Counted from the stretch's first letter, positions 1 through 11,335 are shown. The stretch is 64,000 bases of DNA from Pogonophryne albipinna (GCA_028583405.1 CM053258.1:6646698-6710697); one strand, 5' to 3'. A program made the numbers and translations. The notes: generated by a model from the letters alone, not told the origin.

Positions 1-426
1 CAAACGGCGGTACTACACTTCCGTTTGGTTGCCAGGCCCGGAAACACTTTTTCCCATTGACTTACATGGGGAAAGAATGGTCTGTAAATCGTTGGATAAT
101 TTTTTTTAAACTAAATAAACTACCAAGTATGAACACTTGTATAGCCCTTATTAAAAACATTCGTTCCTCAAGTTGTAATAATGTGCTAATAACGTTATTC
201 TGAGAGTTATTTCCCTCTGCATTATGAACGCGCATCTAACCCACGGGACCGCGCCACCCGGCACGTTCATGTTACGTGTCCCGACCAATCAGAGCACACT
301 GTGCTCACAGGGAGGGTGGGGGCTGGAGCTATTGGAGCTACAACGAGCCGTTAAAGGCAGAGAGTGAAATTCAGTGAATACACGTAGTTTACAGAGATGC
401 TGTTTGAGAAACCAATGTGAGTTGCG
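1..426 (+). repeat. Unassigned DNA and fragment of a TTAA-flanked element
   Basis: Positions 1-282 contain no gene I can support. Positions 283-423 closely match 50796-50925, the right-hand part of the TTAA-flanked element at 49629-51001, in the same orientation, but the TTAA end itself is missing. The match stops where the foldback cap begins, so the two repeats abut here. Confidence 0.6.
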
Positions 427-639
427 TTTATCTTTACCCATGGATGCACAATAAGAACGGACCCATATCGTCTTACTGCCATCCCACACTGCGGTCAACT
501 CAGCCGTCTCTCGCATTTGCTTGGTCAAATGAGCAGCGCTTCATTTTGGAGTGCGCGATTAATAGCGTCTTTACGGTAAATCGCCGAGAAGCGGCGCTGA
601 CGGTAGTACAAGTGCTTATGCTATATTTGATCAATCAAT
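427..639 (+). repeat. Left outer cap of the foldback-like structure
   Basis: The stretch around 500-600 matches the reverse complement of 10065-10170 with scattered substitutions. Both copies carry a TTTGCTTGGTCAAATGAGCAG core, then a GTGCGCGATT block and a TTTACGGTAAT block. A third copy lies at about 59935-60040 in the centre of the palindrome at 59346-60699. The cap leads directly into the tandem array on its inner side. Confidence 0.6.
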
Positions 640-2326
640 CAATGATATTTTATGAGGGATAAAATGATTTTTAGCCATAAGTTCTTAATAAAATTGGTAC
701 TGTTGGACTCAGTACATGTTAGACTACTACCACAAATACAATCAAGTACTTTTACTGTGTACTATTTGAGTAATACTCTGTCAAACTCCCCTCCAGAGTA
801 CAATAATGCATGTTTTTCTGCCATCTTTGATGAGAGATACAATCATTTTTTGCAATAAATTCTTAGTGAAATTGGTACTGTTGGATTCAGTACTACCTGG
901 ACTAGTAGCACAAGTACAATCAAGTACTTTTACTGTGTACTTTTTGAGTAATCCTTTGTCAAACTCCACCCCTGGGTACAATAATGCATGTTTTCTGCCA
1001 TCTTTGATGAGAGATAAAATGATGTTTTGCAATAAGTTCTTAATTAAATTGGTACTGTTGGATTCAGTACTACTTGGACAAGTAGCACAAGTACAATCAA
1101 GTACTTTTACTGTGTACTGTTTGAGTAATACTCGTTTAAACTCCTGTCCTGAGTACACACTTTAATGTATTCTGCCATCTTTGATGAGAGATAAAGTGAT
1201 TTTGTGCAATAAGTTCTTAGTGAAATTGGTACTGTTGGATTCAGTACTACTTGGACTAGTAGCACAAGTACAATCAAGTACTTTTATTGTGTACTATTTT
1301 GAGTAATCCTTTGTCAAACTCCACCCCTGAGTACAATAATGCATGTTTTCTGCCATCTTTGATGAGAGATAAAATGATTTTGTGCAATAACTTCTTAATG
1401 AAATTGGTACTGTTGGATTCAGTACTACCTTGGACTAGTAGCACAAGTACAATCAAGTACTTTTACTGTGTACTTTTTGAGTAATACTCGTTTAAACTCC
1501 TGTCCTGAGTACACACTTTAATGTATTCTGCTATCTTTGATGAGAGATAAAAGGATTTTTTGCAATAAGTTCTTAATGAAATTGGTACTGTTGGATTCAG
1601 TACTACTTGGACTACTACCAAAAGTACAATCAAGTACTTTTACTGTGTACTTTTTGAGTTATACTCGTTTAAACTCCTGTCCTGAGTACACACTTTAATG
1701 TATTCTGCCATCTTTGATGAGAGATAAAATGATTTTGCAATAAGTTCTTAGTGAAATTGGTACTGTTGGATTCAGTACTACTTGGACTAGTAGCACAAGT
1801 ACAATCAAGTACTTTGACTGTGTACTATTTGAGTAATCCCCTGTCAAACTCCCCTCCAGAGTACAATAATGCATGTTTTCTGCCATCTTTGATGAGAGAT
1901 ACAATCATTTTGTGCAATAAGTTCTTAATGAAATTGGTACTGTTGGATTCAGTACTACTTGGACTACGACCAAAAGTACAATCAAGTACTTTTACTGTGT
2001 ACTTTTTGAGTAATCCCCTGTCAAACTCTCCTCCAGAGTACAATAATGCATGTTTTCTGCCATCTTTGATGAGAGATACAATTATTTTTTGCAATAAGTT
2101 CTTAATGAAATTAGTACTGTTGGATTCAGTACTACATGGACTAGTAGCACAAGTACAATCAAGTACTTTTACTGTGTACTTTTTGAGTAATACTCGTTTA
2201 AACTCCTGTCCTGAGTACACACTTTAATGTATTCTGCTATCTTTGATGAGAGATAAAATGATTTTTTGCTATAAGTTCTTAATGAAATTGGTACTGCTGG
2301 ATTCAGTACTATTTGGACTAGTAGCC
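640..2326 (+). repeat. Tandem array of ~177 bp repeat, about 10 units
   Basis: A unit marked by ACTGTTGGATTCAGTAC recurs near 700, 880, 1060, 1230, 1410, 1590, 1765, 1945, 2115 and 2295. Each unit also contains AAGTACTTTTACTGTGTACT and ATGCATGTTTTCTGCCATC. Units differ by substitutions and small indels, with the first being the most divergent. The array breaks off at about 2326 into LINE sequence. The same unit recurs inverted at 8939-10064. Open frames through it reflect the repeat length and are not treated as genes. Confidence 0.85.
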
Positions 2327-3060
2327 CCACCCGCCCCCTTCACTCTGTGTGACTCCCCAGTCACTTCTGTGGAGTCTTTCCGCTTCCTGGGTACCATCAT
2401 CGCCCAGGAACTCAAGTGGGAGCAGAACATCTGCTCCCTCATCAAAAAAGCACAGCAGAGGATGTTCTTCCTGAGGCAGCTGAAGAAATTCAACCTGCCA
2501 AAGACGATGATGGTGAACTTCTACACCTCCATCATCGAGTCCATCCTCACCTCCCCCATCACCATCTGGTACGCTGCAGCCACAGCCAAGGATAAGGGCA
2601 GGCTGCAGCGTGTAGAGAGGGTCCTGTCTGACATCCCTCCACGACCTACACGCCTCCAGGACCCTGAGGCGGGAAGAAAGTGGCAGACCCCTCCCACCCT
2701 GGAGACAAACTGTTCACCCCTCTCCCCTCTGGCAGGAGGCTATGCTCCATCAGGACCAAAACCTCTCTCCATCAGGACCAGTCAACGTCTTCAGCCTCCA
2801 GCACACTTTACCTGAACAAGGCTCATTCCCCAGGATCACAAAACGATCCCTGTATAGTCTGAGTACCAATGACCTCATATTATGTCTTGTCATTAAAGTT
2901 ACATCACCCATTATAACAATTCACTTTCCATTATTCTCTTGTCTGTTCTCTTGACTGAATTACTATAGTCCTGTCTTTAACAAAATGTAAAGTCCTTCTA
3001 CTGCACCTTTTTAAGACTCCAAAACAGGCATTTTGTACTGTAGCCTATGTGTTTTTGTGT
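2327..3060 (+). mobile_element. LINE fragment: end of reverse transcriptase plus 3' part
   Basis: Frame 1 from 2347 to about 2640 reads SFRFLGTIIAQELKWEQNIC and later KKAQQRMFFLRQLKKFNLPK, the pattern seen at the C-terminal end of fish non-LTR reverse transcriptases. The frame then degenerates and the catalytic core is absent, so this is a 5'-truncated dead copy. The downstream part (2780-2840 and 2955-3055) is repeated inverted at 4300-4510. About 115 bp at 2840-2955 are absent from that second copy. Confidence 0.7.
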
Positions 3061-3144
3061 CCCATATGGGTTTATAATTGATTTCTGGTTAGGGGGGGGG
3101 AGCTCTGGGTCCTACGGCCCATGGTGTGGTTGGCTCGGGTTCTC

Positions 3145-3400
3145 TCCTTCAATCAATCAATCAATGTTTATTTATATAGCCCAAAATCACAAATGTTACA
3201 TTTGTCTCAGTGGTCTTCACAGTTTGTACAGAATATCAGTATAACAATATGACACCCTCTGTCCTTAGACCCTCACATCGTACAAGGAAAAACTTCCAGA
3301 GAAAACCCACAGTTTAAAGGGGAACATGGGAGAAACATCAGGGAGAGCAACAGAGGAGGGATCCCTCTCCCAGGATGGACAGACGTGCAATAGATGCCGT
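3145..3400 (-). mobile_element. LINE 3' end (L2-like), reverse orientation
   Basis: This is the reverse complement of the sequence at 49055-49348, a common fish LINE tail with the GAGGGATCCCTCTCCCAGGA block and an ATCAATCAATCAATG tail here at the left. No coding sequence remains. Confidence 0.6.
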
Positions 3401-3714
3401 GTGTCCTTCTGTTTGTTCCTTTTGGCCAGTCCTCCAGACCTCTTTTTGTTTCCCGTTTCGCTTGTGTGAGCAAACGGCTGATTATCAATAAATGCTTGTT
3501 ACCAAGTACCGGTTATTGCGTGTATTCTTTCATGTTGCGGGTCTCAGCACGAGCCACTACCGCGGAGTAGAGGTTGGGGCCGTAACAACATATCCAAGCC
3601 ACTGTGAAATGTACTTTGCACTTCAATGGAGTAATAAAAAGTTAAAATGGACATTTTCTTTGTTGATTGAGCTGATTGAATTATGTAGTTATGGGAAAAT
3701 CCCAGTTAACTAGT
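3401..3714. other. Unassigned; possible LTR fragment
   Basis: No gene is visible. An AATAAA at about 3487 followed by a GT-rich stretch and ending near CCGTAACA at 3586 recalls the 3' half of a retrotransposon LTR. No matching 5' end or target duplication was found, so this is only a weak possibility. Confidence 0.2.
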
Positions 3715-4062
3715 CAAATTTACAATATATTATCGTATTATTTACATTTTTATATGTACAGTAAATTACTGGCTGTGTTGCATTACTTCTACAGTAAAAG
3801 TGTGAAAATACAGGTAATTACTGTAATTTATGTATAGCAAGGTACCATAATACCATAGCTCTGTACTGCTATATCACAGTAATTCCATGGGCATGGTAAA
3901 TGTAAAGTCACAGTATTTAGTTGTACTATTATTCTAATTTACTGTAAAATATCTACAGTAAATTACTGTGAAATATTTACAGTGAATTACTGTGAAATCC
4001 ATGCAACTAGTAGCCAGTAATTTACTGTAATTTTACAAACCAAACATTTTACAGTGTATTTT
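3715..4062. repeat. TTACTGTAAAAT-rich palindromic repeat
   Basis: Short palindromic words such as TTACTGTAA and TTTACAGTAA recur about every 20-40 bp, especially at 3940-4055. This resembles AT-rich non-autonomous DNA elements of fish. Exact ends and target duplication are not resolved. Confidence 0.45.
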
Positions 4063-4299
4063 TTGCCCCGCCCCCTGCGTTGTGTAAACGACCAATCTCC
4101 TTGCGGTAACAGAGCGCGTCAATACCTGTCAATTAGTGCTTCCATGGACCTCATCTGTAATGGAAGCTCGTCGAGGGTACATATATTTGTATTAAAACAG
4201 AAAAGTAGTTATATACATAATTGTGTTCGAAAATAAAACACAAATGTTTATATGAATTGTTACAAGATTTCGATTTTCTATAGTACAAATCTGGGCCAT

Positions 4300-4510
4300 T
4301 TGTTGTATAATTTCTCCAAACACATACAGTACAAATGCCTGTTTTGGAGTCTTCAAAAGGTGCAGTGGAAGGAATTTTGTTAAAGACAGGACAATATAAG
4401 GTGTTGTGATCATGGGGAATGAGCCTTGTACAGGGAAAGTGTGCTGGAGGCTGAAGACGTTGACTGGGACTGATGGATTGATGAGGCTGATGAGACTGAA
4501 GAATCTGCAA
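4300..4510 (-). mobile_element. Second LINE 3' fragment, inverted
   Basis: Its reverse complement matches 2780-2840 joined to 2955-3055, including CAACGTCTTCAGCCTCCAGC and CCTGTCTTTAACAAAAT. It therefore forms an imperfect inverted repeat with the LINE fragment about 1.3 kb to its left. There is no coding content. Confidence 0.65.
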
Positions 4511-6007
4511 GGAAAGAACTAGGGGCAGAGAAATTATATATTATAACATATATTAAAAGACAGCAGCGTCATAAGAGGCCAACAAGAGTGACAAGGGTGC
4601 GTCACTGTGCTGAAGGAAAGTTGTGACCAGCTATCCAGGCCAGTCTCTAAAGACTTTCCAAAGTGTAACAATGCTGTTGCTGGAGTACTGATCTAGTGGA
4701 TCTAGTGTTCATATCATGTGTTTACCATATCCTGTTAAAATACTCTGTCCAACATAGTCAGTATTGTGAAGAACATTTTTCTAACGCTTATTATACAGTG
4801 GGGCAAAAAAGTATTTAGTCAGCCACCAATTGTGCAAGTTCTCCCACTTAAAAAGATGAGAGAGGCCTGTAATTTTCATCCTAGGTATACCTCAACTATG
4901 AGAGACAAAATGAGAAGAAAAAAAATCCAGAAAATCACATTGTCTGATTTTTAAAGAATTTATTTGCAAATTATGGTGGAAAATAAGTATTTGGTCAATA
5001 ACAAAAGTTCATCTAAATACTTTGTTATATACCCTTTGTTGGCAATGACAGAGGTCAAACGTTTTCTGTAAGTCTTCACAAGGTTTTCACACACTGTTGC
5101 TGGTATTTTGGCCCATTCCTCCATGCAGATCTCCTCTAGAGCAGTGATGTTTTGGGGCTGTCGCTGGGCAACACGGACTTTCAACTCCCTCCAAAGATTT
5201 TCTATGGGGTTGAGATCTGGAGACTGGCTAGGCCACTCCAGGACCTTGAAATGCTTTTACGAAGCCACTCCTTCGTTGCCCGGGCGGTGTGTTTGGGATC
5301 ATTGTCACGCTGAAAGACCCAGCCACGTTTCATCTTCAATGCCCTTGCTGATGGAAGGAGGTTGTCATTCAAAATCTCACGATACATGGCCCCATTCATT
5401 CTTTCCTTTACACGGATCAGTCGTCCTGGTCCCTTTGCAGAAAAACAGCCCCAAAGCATGATGTTTCCACCCCCATGTTTCACAGTAGGTATGGTGTTCT
5501 TTGGATGCAACTCAGCATTCTTTCTCCTCCAAACACGTCTAGTTGAGTTTTTACCAAAAAGTTCCATTTTGGTTTCATCTGACCATATGACATTCTCCCA
5601 ATCCTCTTCTGGATCATCTAAATGCTCTCTAGCAAACTTCAGACGGGCCTGGACATGTACTGGCTTAAGCAGGGGGACACGTCTGGCACTGCAGGATTTG
5701 AGTCCCTGGCGGCGTAGTGTGTTACTGATGGTAGCCTTTGTTACTTTGGTCCCAGCTCTCTGCAGGTCATTGACTAGGTCCACCCGTGTGGTTCTGGGAT
5801 TGTTGCTCACCGTTCTTGTGATCATTTTGACCCCACGGGGTGAGATCTTGCGTGGAGCCCCAGATCGAGGGAGATTATCAGTGGTCTTGTATGTCTTCCA
5901 TTTTCTCTCCCACAGTTGATTTCTTCACACCAAGCTGCTTACCTATTGCAGATTCAGTCTTCCCAGCCTGGTGCAGGTCTACAATTTGGTTTCTGGTGTC
6001 CTTTGAC

Positions 6008-8474
6008 CAGTGGCGGAGCCAGGACATTTTCAGTGGGGTGGCCAGGATGGAACCAGTGATCATTTCGGGGTGGCATTGAAATCACTATTATATGAACATA
6101 AAAATACATCTCACTATAAAATAAGGGGTTATTAAGGCACCTACAACACACCCTCTACATTATTGGGATCAAGTGGTGGAATAGATCAAATAATATTCAG
6201 TATATCTAACAATTTCTTTCGTATTCCCGCAGGCAAAGTATCAACGAAGCTTACATTATACAAATGTAATGCAATATACAGACTGTTTAGCTTATGGTGA
6301 TCAGCAGCACTATGGGCTCATTCTCTCAGTGTATCATCAGGAATACAGAGACACACACACATCATTTAAATAAGAGTTTTTAAAGTAAATGATAGGTTAA
6401 GAATAATCATCTTAAAGTAAATAACAATAAACAATAGCCCTTAACCCTGTAAGGCCCCCGGTGTAATTTTACAACATTACTTTAAGCTATCCTAAAAAAG
6501 TCAGTAAATGTTCAGGGGTAGACATTAAGGGTACAATGCCACTGGCCCTCCGGGCCGGTGGCATTGTATTATCACTGGCCCCACCATTGTAATCACTGGC
6601 CCGGAGGCATTCGTCCAAAACAATCGACTAATAATGAAGAAAATTAACACATTTGTTGCAATAGTAATTTATGCACTAGCTACATTACTACTTGTACTAC
6701 AACATTTTGAATAATCAGGTCTTCCTCATTTTCCTCAATTGTTCATATTTGGTTTATTAAAATAATGATATTGTGGTCATTGATAAAAAATGTCTGCTAT
6801 TATTATGAGTATTATTATTTGTATAATGCACTTTCTGCCTTCCTGTCATTAGGAGTTAGAAATGTAATGGCTATGTAGCAGATTAGATTAGAACCTTCAT
6901 TATCCTAAACTGCTGGGACATTTCCCTATAGCTAATACCTTTATATTGTCTACTCTTCACTTACTTGTCAGCATAGGTCGGCATTGATGTATAGAGCCGA
7001 CAGAAGACCTTGTTTATATTGGCATCATATTGAGAGGTGCAGCCAGTGACGTGTCCTAAAACCAGGAAGTAAGCTGCTGGTTCCCTCCACAAAAAGCAAT
7101 GGGATTTCTCCACAGGGTTTTGGAAAATAGCTGGAAATAAGGTCTGTGGAAAACAAACCTGTTTGATAAATGCACATTTGTTCAGCCGGATAATCTCCAT
7201 GTCTACCCTACTTTTATAATTTTCAAATCATAAATCTAATCGATAGATTATAAAAGGGTTTTAGGACGCGTCACTGCACCAGAAGCCAACTCCATCGATC
7301 AAGCTGGCTCAAACTTCCTCTCCCTCTTCTTCTCATGCTCTCTGTCACTCTCCTTTAACTCCTTCTGTGACTTTCTTTTATTTGAAGATTGTTTTTTGCA
7401 CGGCGCTTGGACGGTTACCGCTGGTATTAAAAACATTTTGGCGAATGGTTAGGTGGCGCGACAGTGTAAATGCATTTTTAATAATAACATTTTTGAATGG
7501 AACATTCTCAACATGAATGCATAAATCCAAATAAGTATAACTTACATATGTGGGAAAATACTGTGTTTGAAATGTGTAATTGAAATTAGATGCTAGCTTT
7601 TTGTTTTGATATATATATATATATATTTTGTATTCCAGTCTCCCTTCAGATATGTTAAGTGGCATGGCATTCAACACAATGCTGCTCACCTCCTTCAGTT
7701 GGGAGAAAAGCTGGTTCAGGTTCAGCCTTATGGGGGTACAGGGCTGCTGAGCCTAGAGATGGATCTGTTGGTCCTGGCACCAGGAGGAGGGACAACTGAT
7801 TTAGTATGAATAGCTGCTAATAGTCTACCTGTATTTGTTAAATGTCAGCTAAAAGAGCAGTGCAATTAAAAACCTGTATAGATATTAACAGTACTTAATG
7901 TCAGCTTAGTAAAAAAAAACATAACAATTATTATTTACAATGGACTAAGCTTAGCTAACAGACATAATTCCACCACTCATGGACCACACCCACCTTTTCT
8001 TTTGAAAAACTGGGTGACATACTGTCGCCCTTTAGTCCCTCTCTCTTGTTTTTCTCTCCTTTCTTTTCTCTTTTGAAAGCCTGACTTTGTGAGTCGTTGA
8101 GACATGGTACTACACACGTAAGTACTAGCATCCCTGCTCCTCACATGCTCACACTAGTGTCTGCTAGAAAGTGCCGGCGGTGCTGCACCGCGTTTGGAGG
8201 CAGTACCAAACCATTACATGTAAATAGAACGGGGTGTACAGAGGCTTTGGATAATTAACTTTTGGAAGAAAATAAGTTAAATGAATTGTAAGTTTAGTGA
8301 GTACTTTACATTATCGATATAACGTCCTATTAATGTTAATTATTGATGAATGATGAAAGGTTACTTAAACATTTTTTTCTTAATGTTCTAAAATAGTTTG
8401 GGCCCCCGTGGTGAGAGTGTTTTGGGGTGGCCAATAGGGTGGCCAGGATTCAGCTCCCCCCAGCTCCGCCACTG
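6008..8474. mobile_element. Non-autonomous hAT element (2467 bp) inside Tc1
   Basis: The left end CAGTGGCGGAGCCAGG and the reverse complement of the right end (CAGTGGCGGAGCTGG) form hAT-type terminal repeats. They are flanked by a perfect 8 bp duplication, CCTTTGAC, at 6000-6007 and 8475-8482, the hAT hallmark. A GGGTGGCCAGGAT block repeats near both ends in inverted orientation. No transposase frame is visible, so movement would need a partner element. It contains a smaller element at about 7035-7275. Confidence 0.9.
7035..7275 (+). mobile_element. Short inverted-repeat element, copy 1
   Basis: The ends read about GTGACGTGTCCTAAAACC on the left and GGTTTTAGGACGCGTCAC on the right, an inverted repeat. 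The interior (GTTTTGGAAAATAGCTGGAA, GATAATCTCCATGTCTACC) matches the reverse complement of 11105-11335. It lies inside the hAT element. Confidence 0.65.
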
Positions 8475-8870
8475 CCTTTGACAGCTCTTTGGTCTTGGCC
8501 ATAGTGGAGTTTGGAGTGTGACTGTTTGAGGTTGTGGACAGGTGTCTTTTATACTGATAACGAGTTCAAACAGGTGCCATTAATACAGTTAACAAGTGGA
8601 GGACAGAGGAGGCTCTTAAAGAAGAAGTTACAGGTCTGTGAGAGCCAGAAATCTTGTTTGTTTGTAGGTGACCAAATACTTATTTTACCGAGGAATTTAC
8701 CAATTAATTCATTAAAAATCCTACAATGTGATTTCCTGGATTCTTTACCCCCATTCTGTCTCTCATAGTTGAAGTGTACCTAGGATGAAAATTACAGGCC
8801 TCTGTCATCTTTTTAAGTGGGAGAACTTGCACAATTGGTGGCTGACTAAATACTTTTTTGCCCCACTGTA

Positions 8871-8938
8871 TATCAGAATCAGAAACATGTTTATTACCAG
8901 GTAGGTTTACACGTACGAGGAATTTGACGCGGTAAAAA
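8871..8938. mobile_element. LINE tail fragment
   Basis: The words ATCAGAATCAGAAACATG, TTTATTACCAGG and ACGAGGAATTTGAC are typical of a common fish LINE 3' end. The fragment is wedged between the Tc1 right end and the inverted array. Confidence 0.4.
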
Positions 8939-10064
8939 AAGAATACATTATTGTACTCTGGAAGGGAGTTCAATCATTTTATCTCTCATCAAAGATAGCA
9001 GAAAACATGCATTATTGTACTCAGGGGTGGAGTTTGACAAAGGATTACTCAAAAATTACACAGTAAAAGTACTTGATTGTACTTGTGCTACTAGTCCAAG
9101 TAGTACTGAATCCAACAGTACCAATTTCATTAAGAACTTATTGCACAAAATAATTTTATTTCTCATCAAAGATGGCCGAAAACATGCATTATTGTACTCA
9201 GGGGTGGAGTTTGACAAAGGATTACTCAAAGAGTACACAGTAAAAGTACTCGATTATACTTGTGCTACTAGTCCAAGTAGTACTGAATCCAACAATACCA
9301 ATTTCATTAAGAACTTATTTCACAACATCATTTTATCTCTCATCAAAGATGGCCAAAAACATGCATTATTGTACTCTGGGGTGGAGTTTGACAAAGGATT
9401 ACTCAAAAAGTACACAGTAAAAGTACTTGATTGTACTTTTGGTAGTAGTCCAAGTAGTACTGAATCCAACAGTACCAATTTCATTAAGAACTTATTGCAC
9501 AAAATCATTTTATCTCTCATCAAAGATGGCAGAAAACATGCATTATTGTACTCGGCGGTGGAGTTTGACAAAGGATTACTCAAAATGTACACAGTAAAAG
9601 TACTTGATTGTACTGTTGGTAGTAGTCCAAGTAGTACTGAATACAACAGTACCAATTTCATTAAGAACTTATGCCAAAATATCCTTTTATCTCTCATCAA
9701 ATATAGCAAATACATGAATTATTGTACTCGGGAGGGGAGTTTGACAGGGGATTACTCAAAAGTACACAGTAAAAGTACTTGCTTGTACTTATGGTAGTAG
9801 TCTAACAAGTACTGAGTCCAACAGTATCACTTTTATTAAGGATGTATGGCTAAAAATCATTTTATCTCATCAAATATAGCAGAAGTTGCATGATTTTGTT
9901 CTCAGGAGGGGAATTTGAGAGTATTACCCAGAAAAAAGACAGTAAAAGTACTTCATTTTATTGTTGGTAGCAGTCAAACTAGGACTGAGTCAAACAGTGT
10001 TAGTTTTTTTAAGAATTTATGGTAAAAATAATTTGTATCGCATGAAGCAGAAAAAACATGCATT
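8939..10064 (-). repeat. Inverted tandem array of the ~177 bp repeat, about 6 units
   Basis: These are reverse-complement copies of the unit at 640-2326, marked by TACTGAATCCAACAGTACC near 9105, 9285, 9460 and 9640, with diverged forms near 9810 and 9985. A 260-codon open frame (9015-9797) repeats a 59-residue unit, which fits a 177 bp period. Units toward the outer end at 10064 are the most degenerate, mirroring the left array. Confidence 0.85.
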
Positions 10065-10195
10065 CTTTTACTCTTGCGTTCGTGCCGCTTCTCAGCGATT
10101 ACCGTAAAGGCGCTATAAATCGCGCACTCAAAAATGAAGAACTGCTCATTTGACCAAGCAAATTTGAGAGCAAACGTCATCCCACGGGGGTGTAA
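10065..10195 (-). repeat. Right outer cap of the foldback-like structure
   Basis: This is the reverse complement of the left cap at about 485-610, containing CTGCTCATTTGACCAAGCAA and ATTACCGTAAAGGCGC. It ends near 10190, where similarity to the left side stops. I saw no clear flanking target duplication. Confidence 0.6.
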
Positions 10196-11100
10196 TAATG
10201 GATATATTGCACATGTTTTCTGTAATTCATTATCATACTACATGGGCTGTATGATTAAATCTTGAACCGTAAATGTTGTATTAAATAAAGTTAATATTAC
10301 TTATTATTATAAGTATATATAGGCCTATATATATATATATATATACAGTGCAATCATTCTTTCATGCTAAATGAAGCTCTGTTGCTTGGATATCACTAGA
10401 TCCTGTTACAGCGTAATATAAGTACATAACATTGATGTGTACATTAGCATAATTACTAGCTAGCCGCTAGCTGCTAACTGCCGCCTCGTTAATATCAAAT
10501 CCATCCATGCTGTCATGAACGTGCGGTGCTGTTACGTGTACGCAAATTGACGTGCTTGATGTGAACGAGCATTTTGGTTAAAGTTGCGCATGCGCTATGA
10601 GCGCACATACGGGTACTTCTCAGGCATGCCGGGTAATCTGTGACGTTTCACTCTCTCAAAAGTTGGGCCATTTTATCATCATGCGCTAATGAGCAGCTCT
10701 CATAGGAATGAATGAGGCCCCGCCTCCCACGCTGTATCCAGTTCTTATTATACATCCATGATAAAAACGCGTGTAGTTACATACTAAACACACCGTCTCC
10801 AACTGCCACTCATCGATGCTAACATATCAACTGTTACTATATGGTTAACTATCATGTATATAGCTATTTAAATGCTTATGAATGGATGTTTAGCTACGTC
10901 AATAGAGGGCAACGGAATATGACGCCGAGAGTTTATAATCGGAACTGAAACGTTTATATGGCCCCTCTCCCGTCGCAGCCTCAGAGGAACGTCATGTTTA
11001 CTATAATTAAAACCCTGTCAATTTTACAAGAAGTTTCTTGGATTCTTTATGGCCATTTACTCCTCCCAGCATTCCCAAACCCAACAGTAGGCTATAGAGT
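10196..11100. other. Intergenic, no gene seen; (TA)n microsatellite
   Basis: There is no open frame of note. A short TA-repeat tract sits at about 10310-10346. The rest is unassigned. Confidence 0.5.
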
Positions 11101-11104
11101 CGTG

Positions 11105-11335
11105 CAGAGACACGTCCTAAAATCATAAATCTTTCGATTCGATTTATGATTATAAAAGTAGGGTAGACATGTGGAGATTATCCGACTGAACAAAACGTGA
11201 TCCGTCTCTTAAATGTGTGTCAACCACAGACATTATTTCGAGCTATTTTCCAAAATCCTATGGCGAAATTGCATTGGTTTTTTGTCGAGGGAACCAGAAG
11301 GAACTTACTTCCGGGTTTTAGGACGCTTCACTACA
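11105..11335 (-). mobile_element. Short inverted-repeat element, copy 2
   Basis: This matches the reverse complement of 7035-7275, with ACACGTCCTAAAATCATAAA at the left and GGGTTTTAGGACGCTTCACT at the right. It lies outside the foldback caps, about 100 bp from the end of the helix-turn-helix exon on the minus strand. Confidence 0.6.

Larger units (their letters stand above)
4960..8502 (-). pseudogene. Tc1 transposase pseudogene
   Basis: The start codon is at 8502, reading MAKTKELSK; after eight codons it is interrupted by the hAT insertion at 6008-8474. It resumes at 6000 with TRNQIVDLHQAGKTESAIG, the helix-turn-helix DNA-binding part. A frameshift near 5905 moves the reading into the catalytic part (5825-5260), where the DDE residues appear as VIWSDETK and RDNDPKHT. 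A second frameshift, apparently a lost base near 5255, separates this from the last segment, which carries the third acidic residue in [11 protein letters not shown] near 5190-5230 and runs to about 4960. Tc1 transposases cut and paste DNA at TA sites as a roughly 340-residue protein. This copy cannot encode one. It was already a Tc1 gene when the hAT landed; the order of the frameshifts is unknown. Confidence 0.9.
4796..8868 (-). mobile_element. Tc1/mariner element, split by a nested hAT
   Basis: Both ends carry the inverted repeat CAGTGGGGCAAAAAAGTATT (4796 inward; reverse complement ending at 8868), each flanked by a TA dinucleotide at 4794-4795 and 8869-8870, as Tc1/mariner insertion requires. 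Removing the nested insertion and its duplicated 8 bp leaves about 1.6 kb, the usual size of fish Tc1 elements. The interior is a broken transposase gene on the minus strand. The element lies in the spacer of the foldback-like structure. Confidence 0.92.

Noticed and set aside
781..2227. Frames of 119-158 codons in the left repeat array (both strands)
   Set aside because: They follow the 177 bp period, have no recognisable domain, and exist on both strands of the same repeat, as expected by chance in an in-frame tandem array.
9015..9797. 260-codon frame in the right repeat array as a repeat-protein gene
   Set aside because: It is the array unit read in one frame, with no promoter, splice or domain evidence. 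Kept only as a finding.
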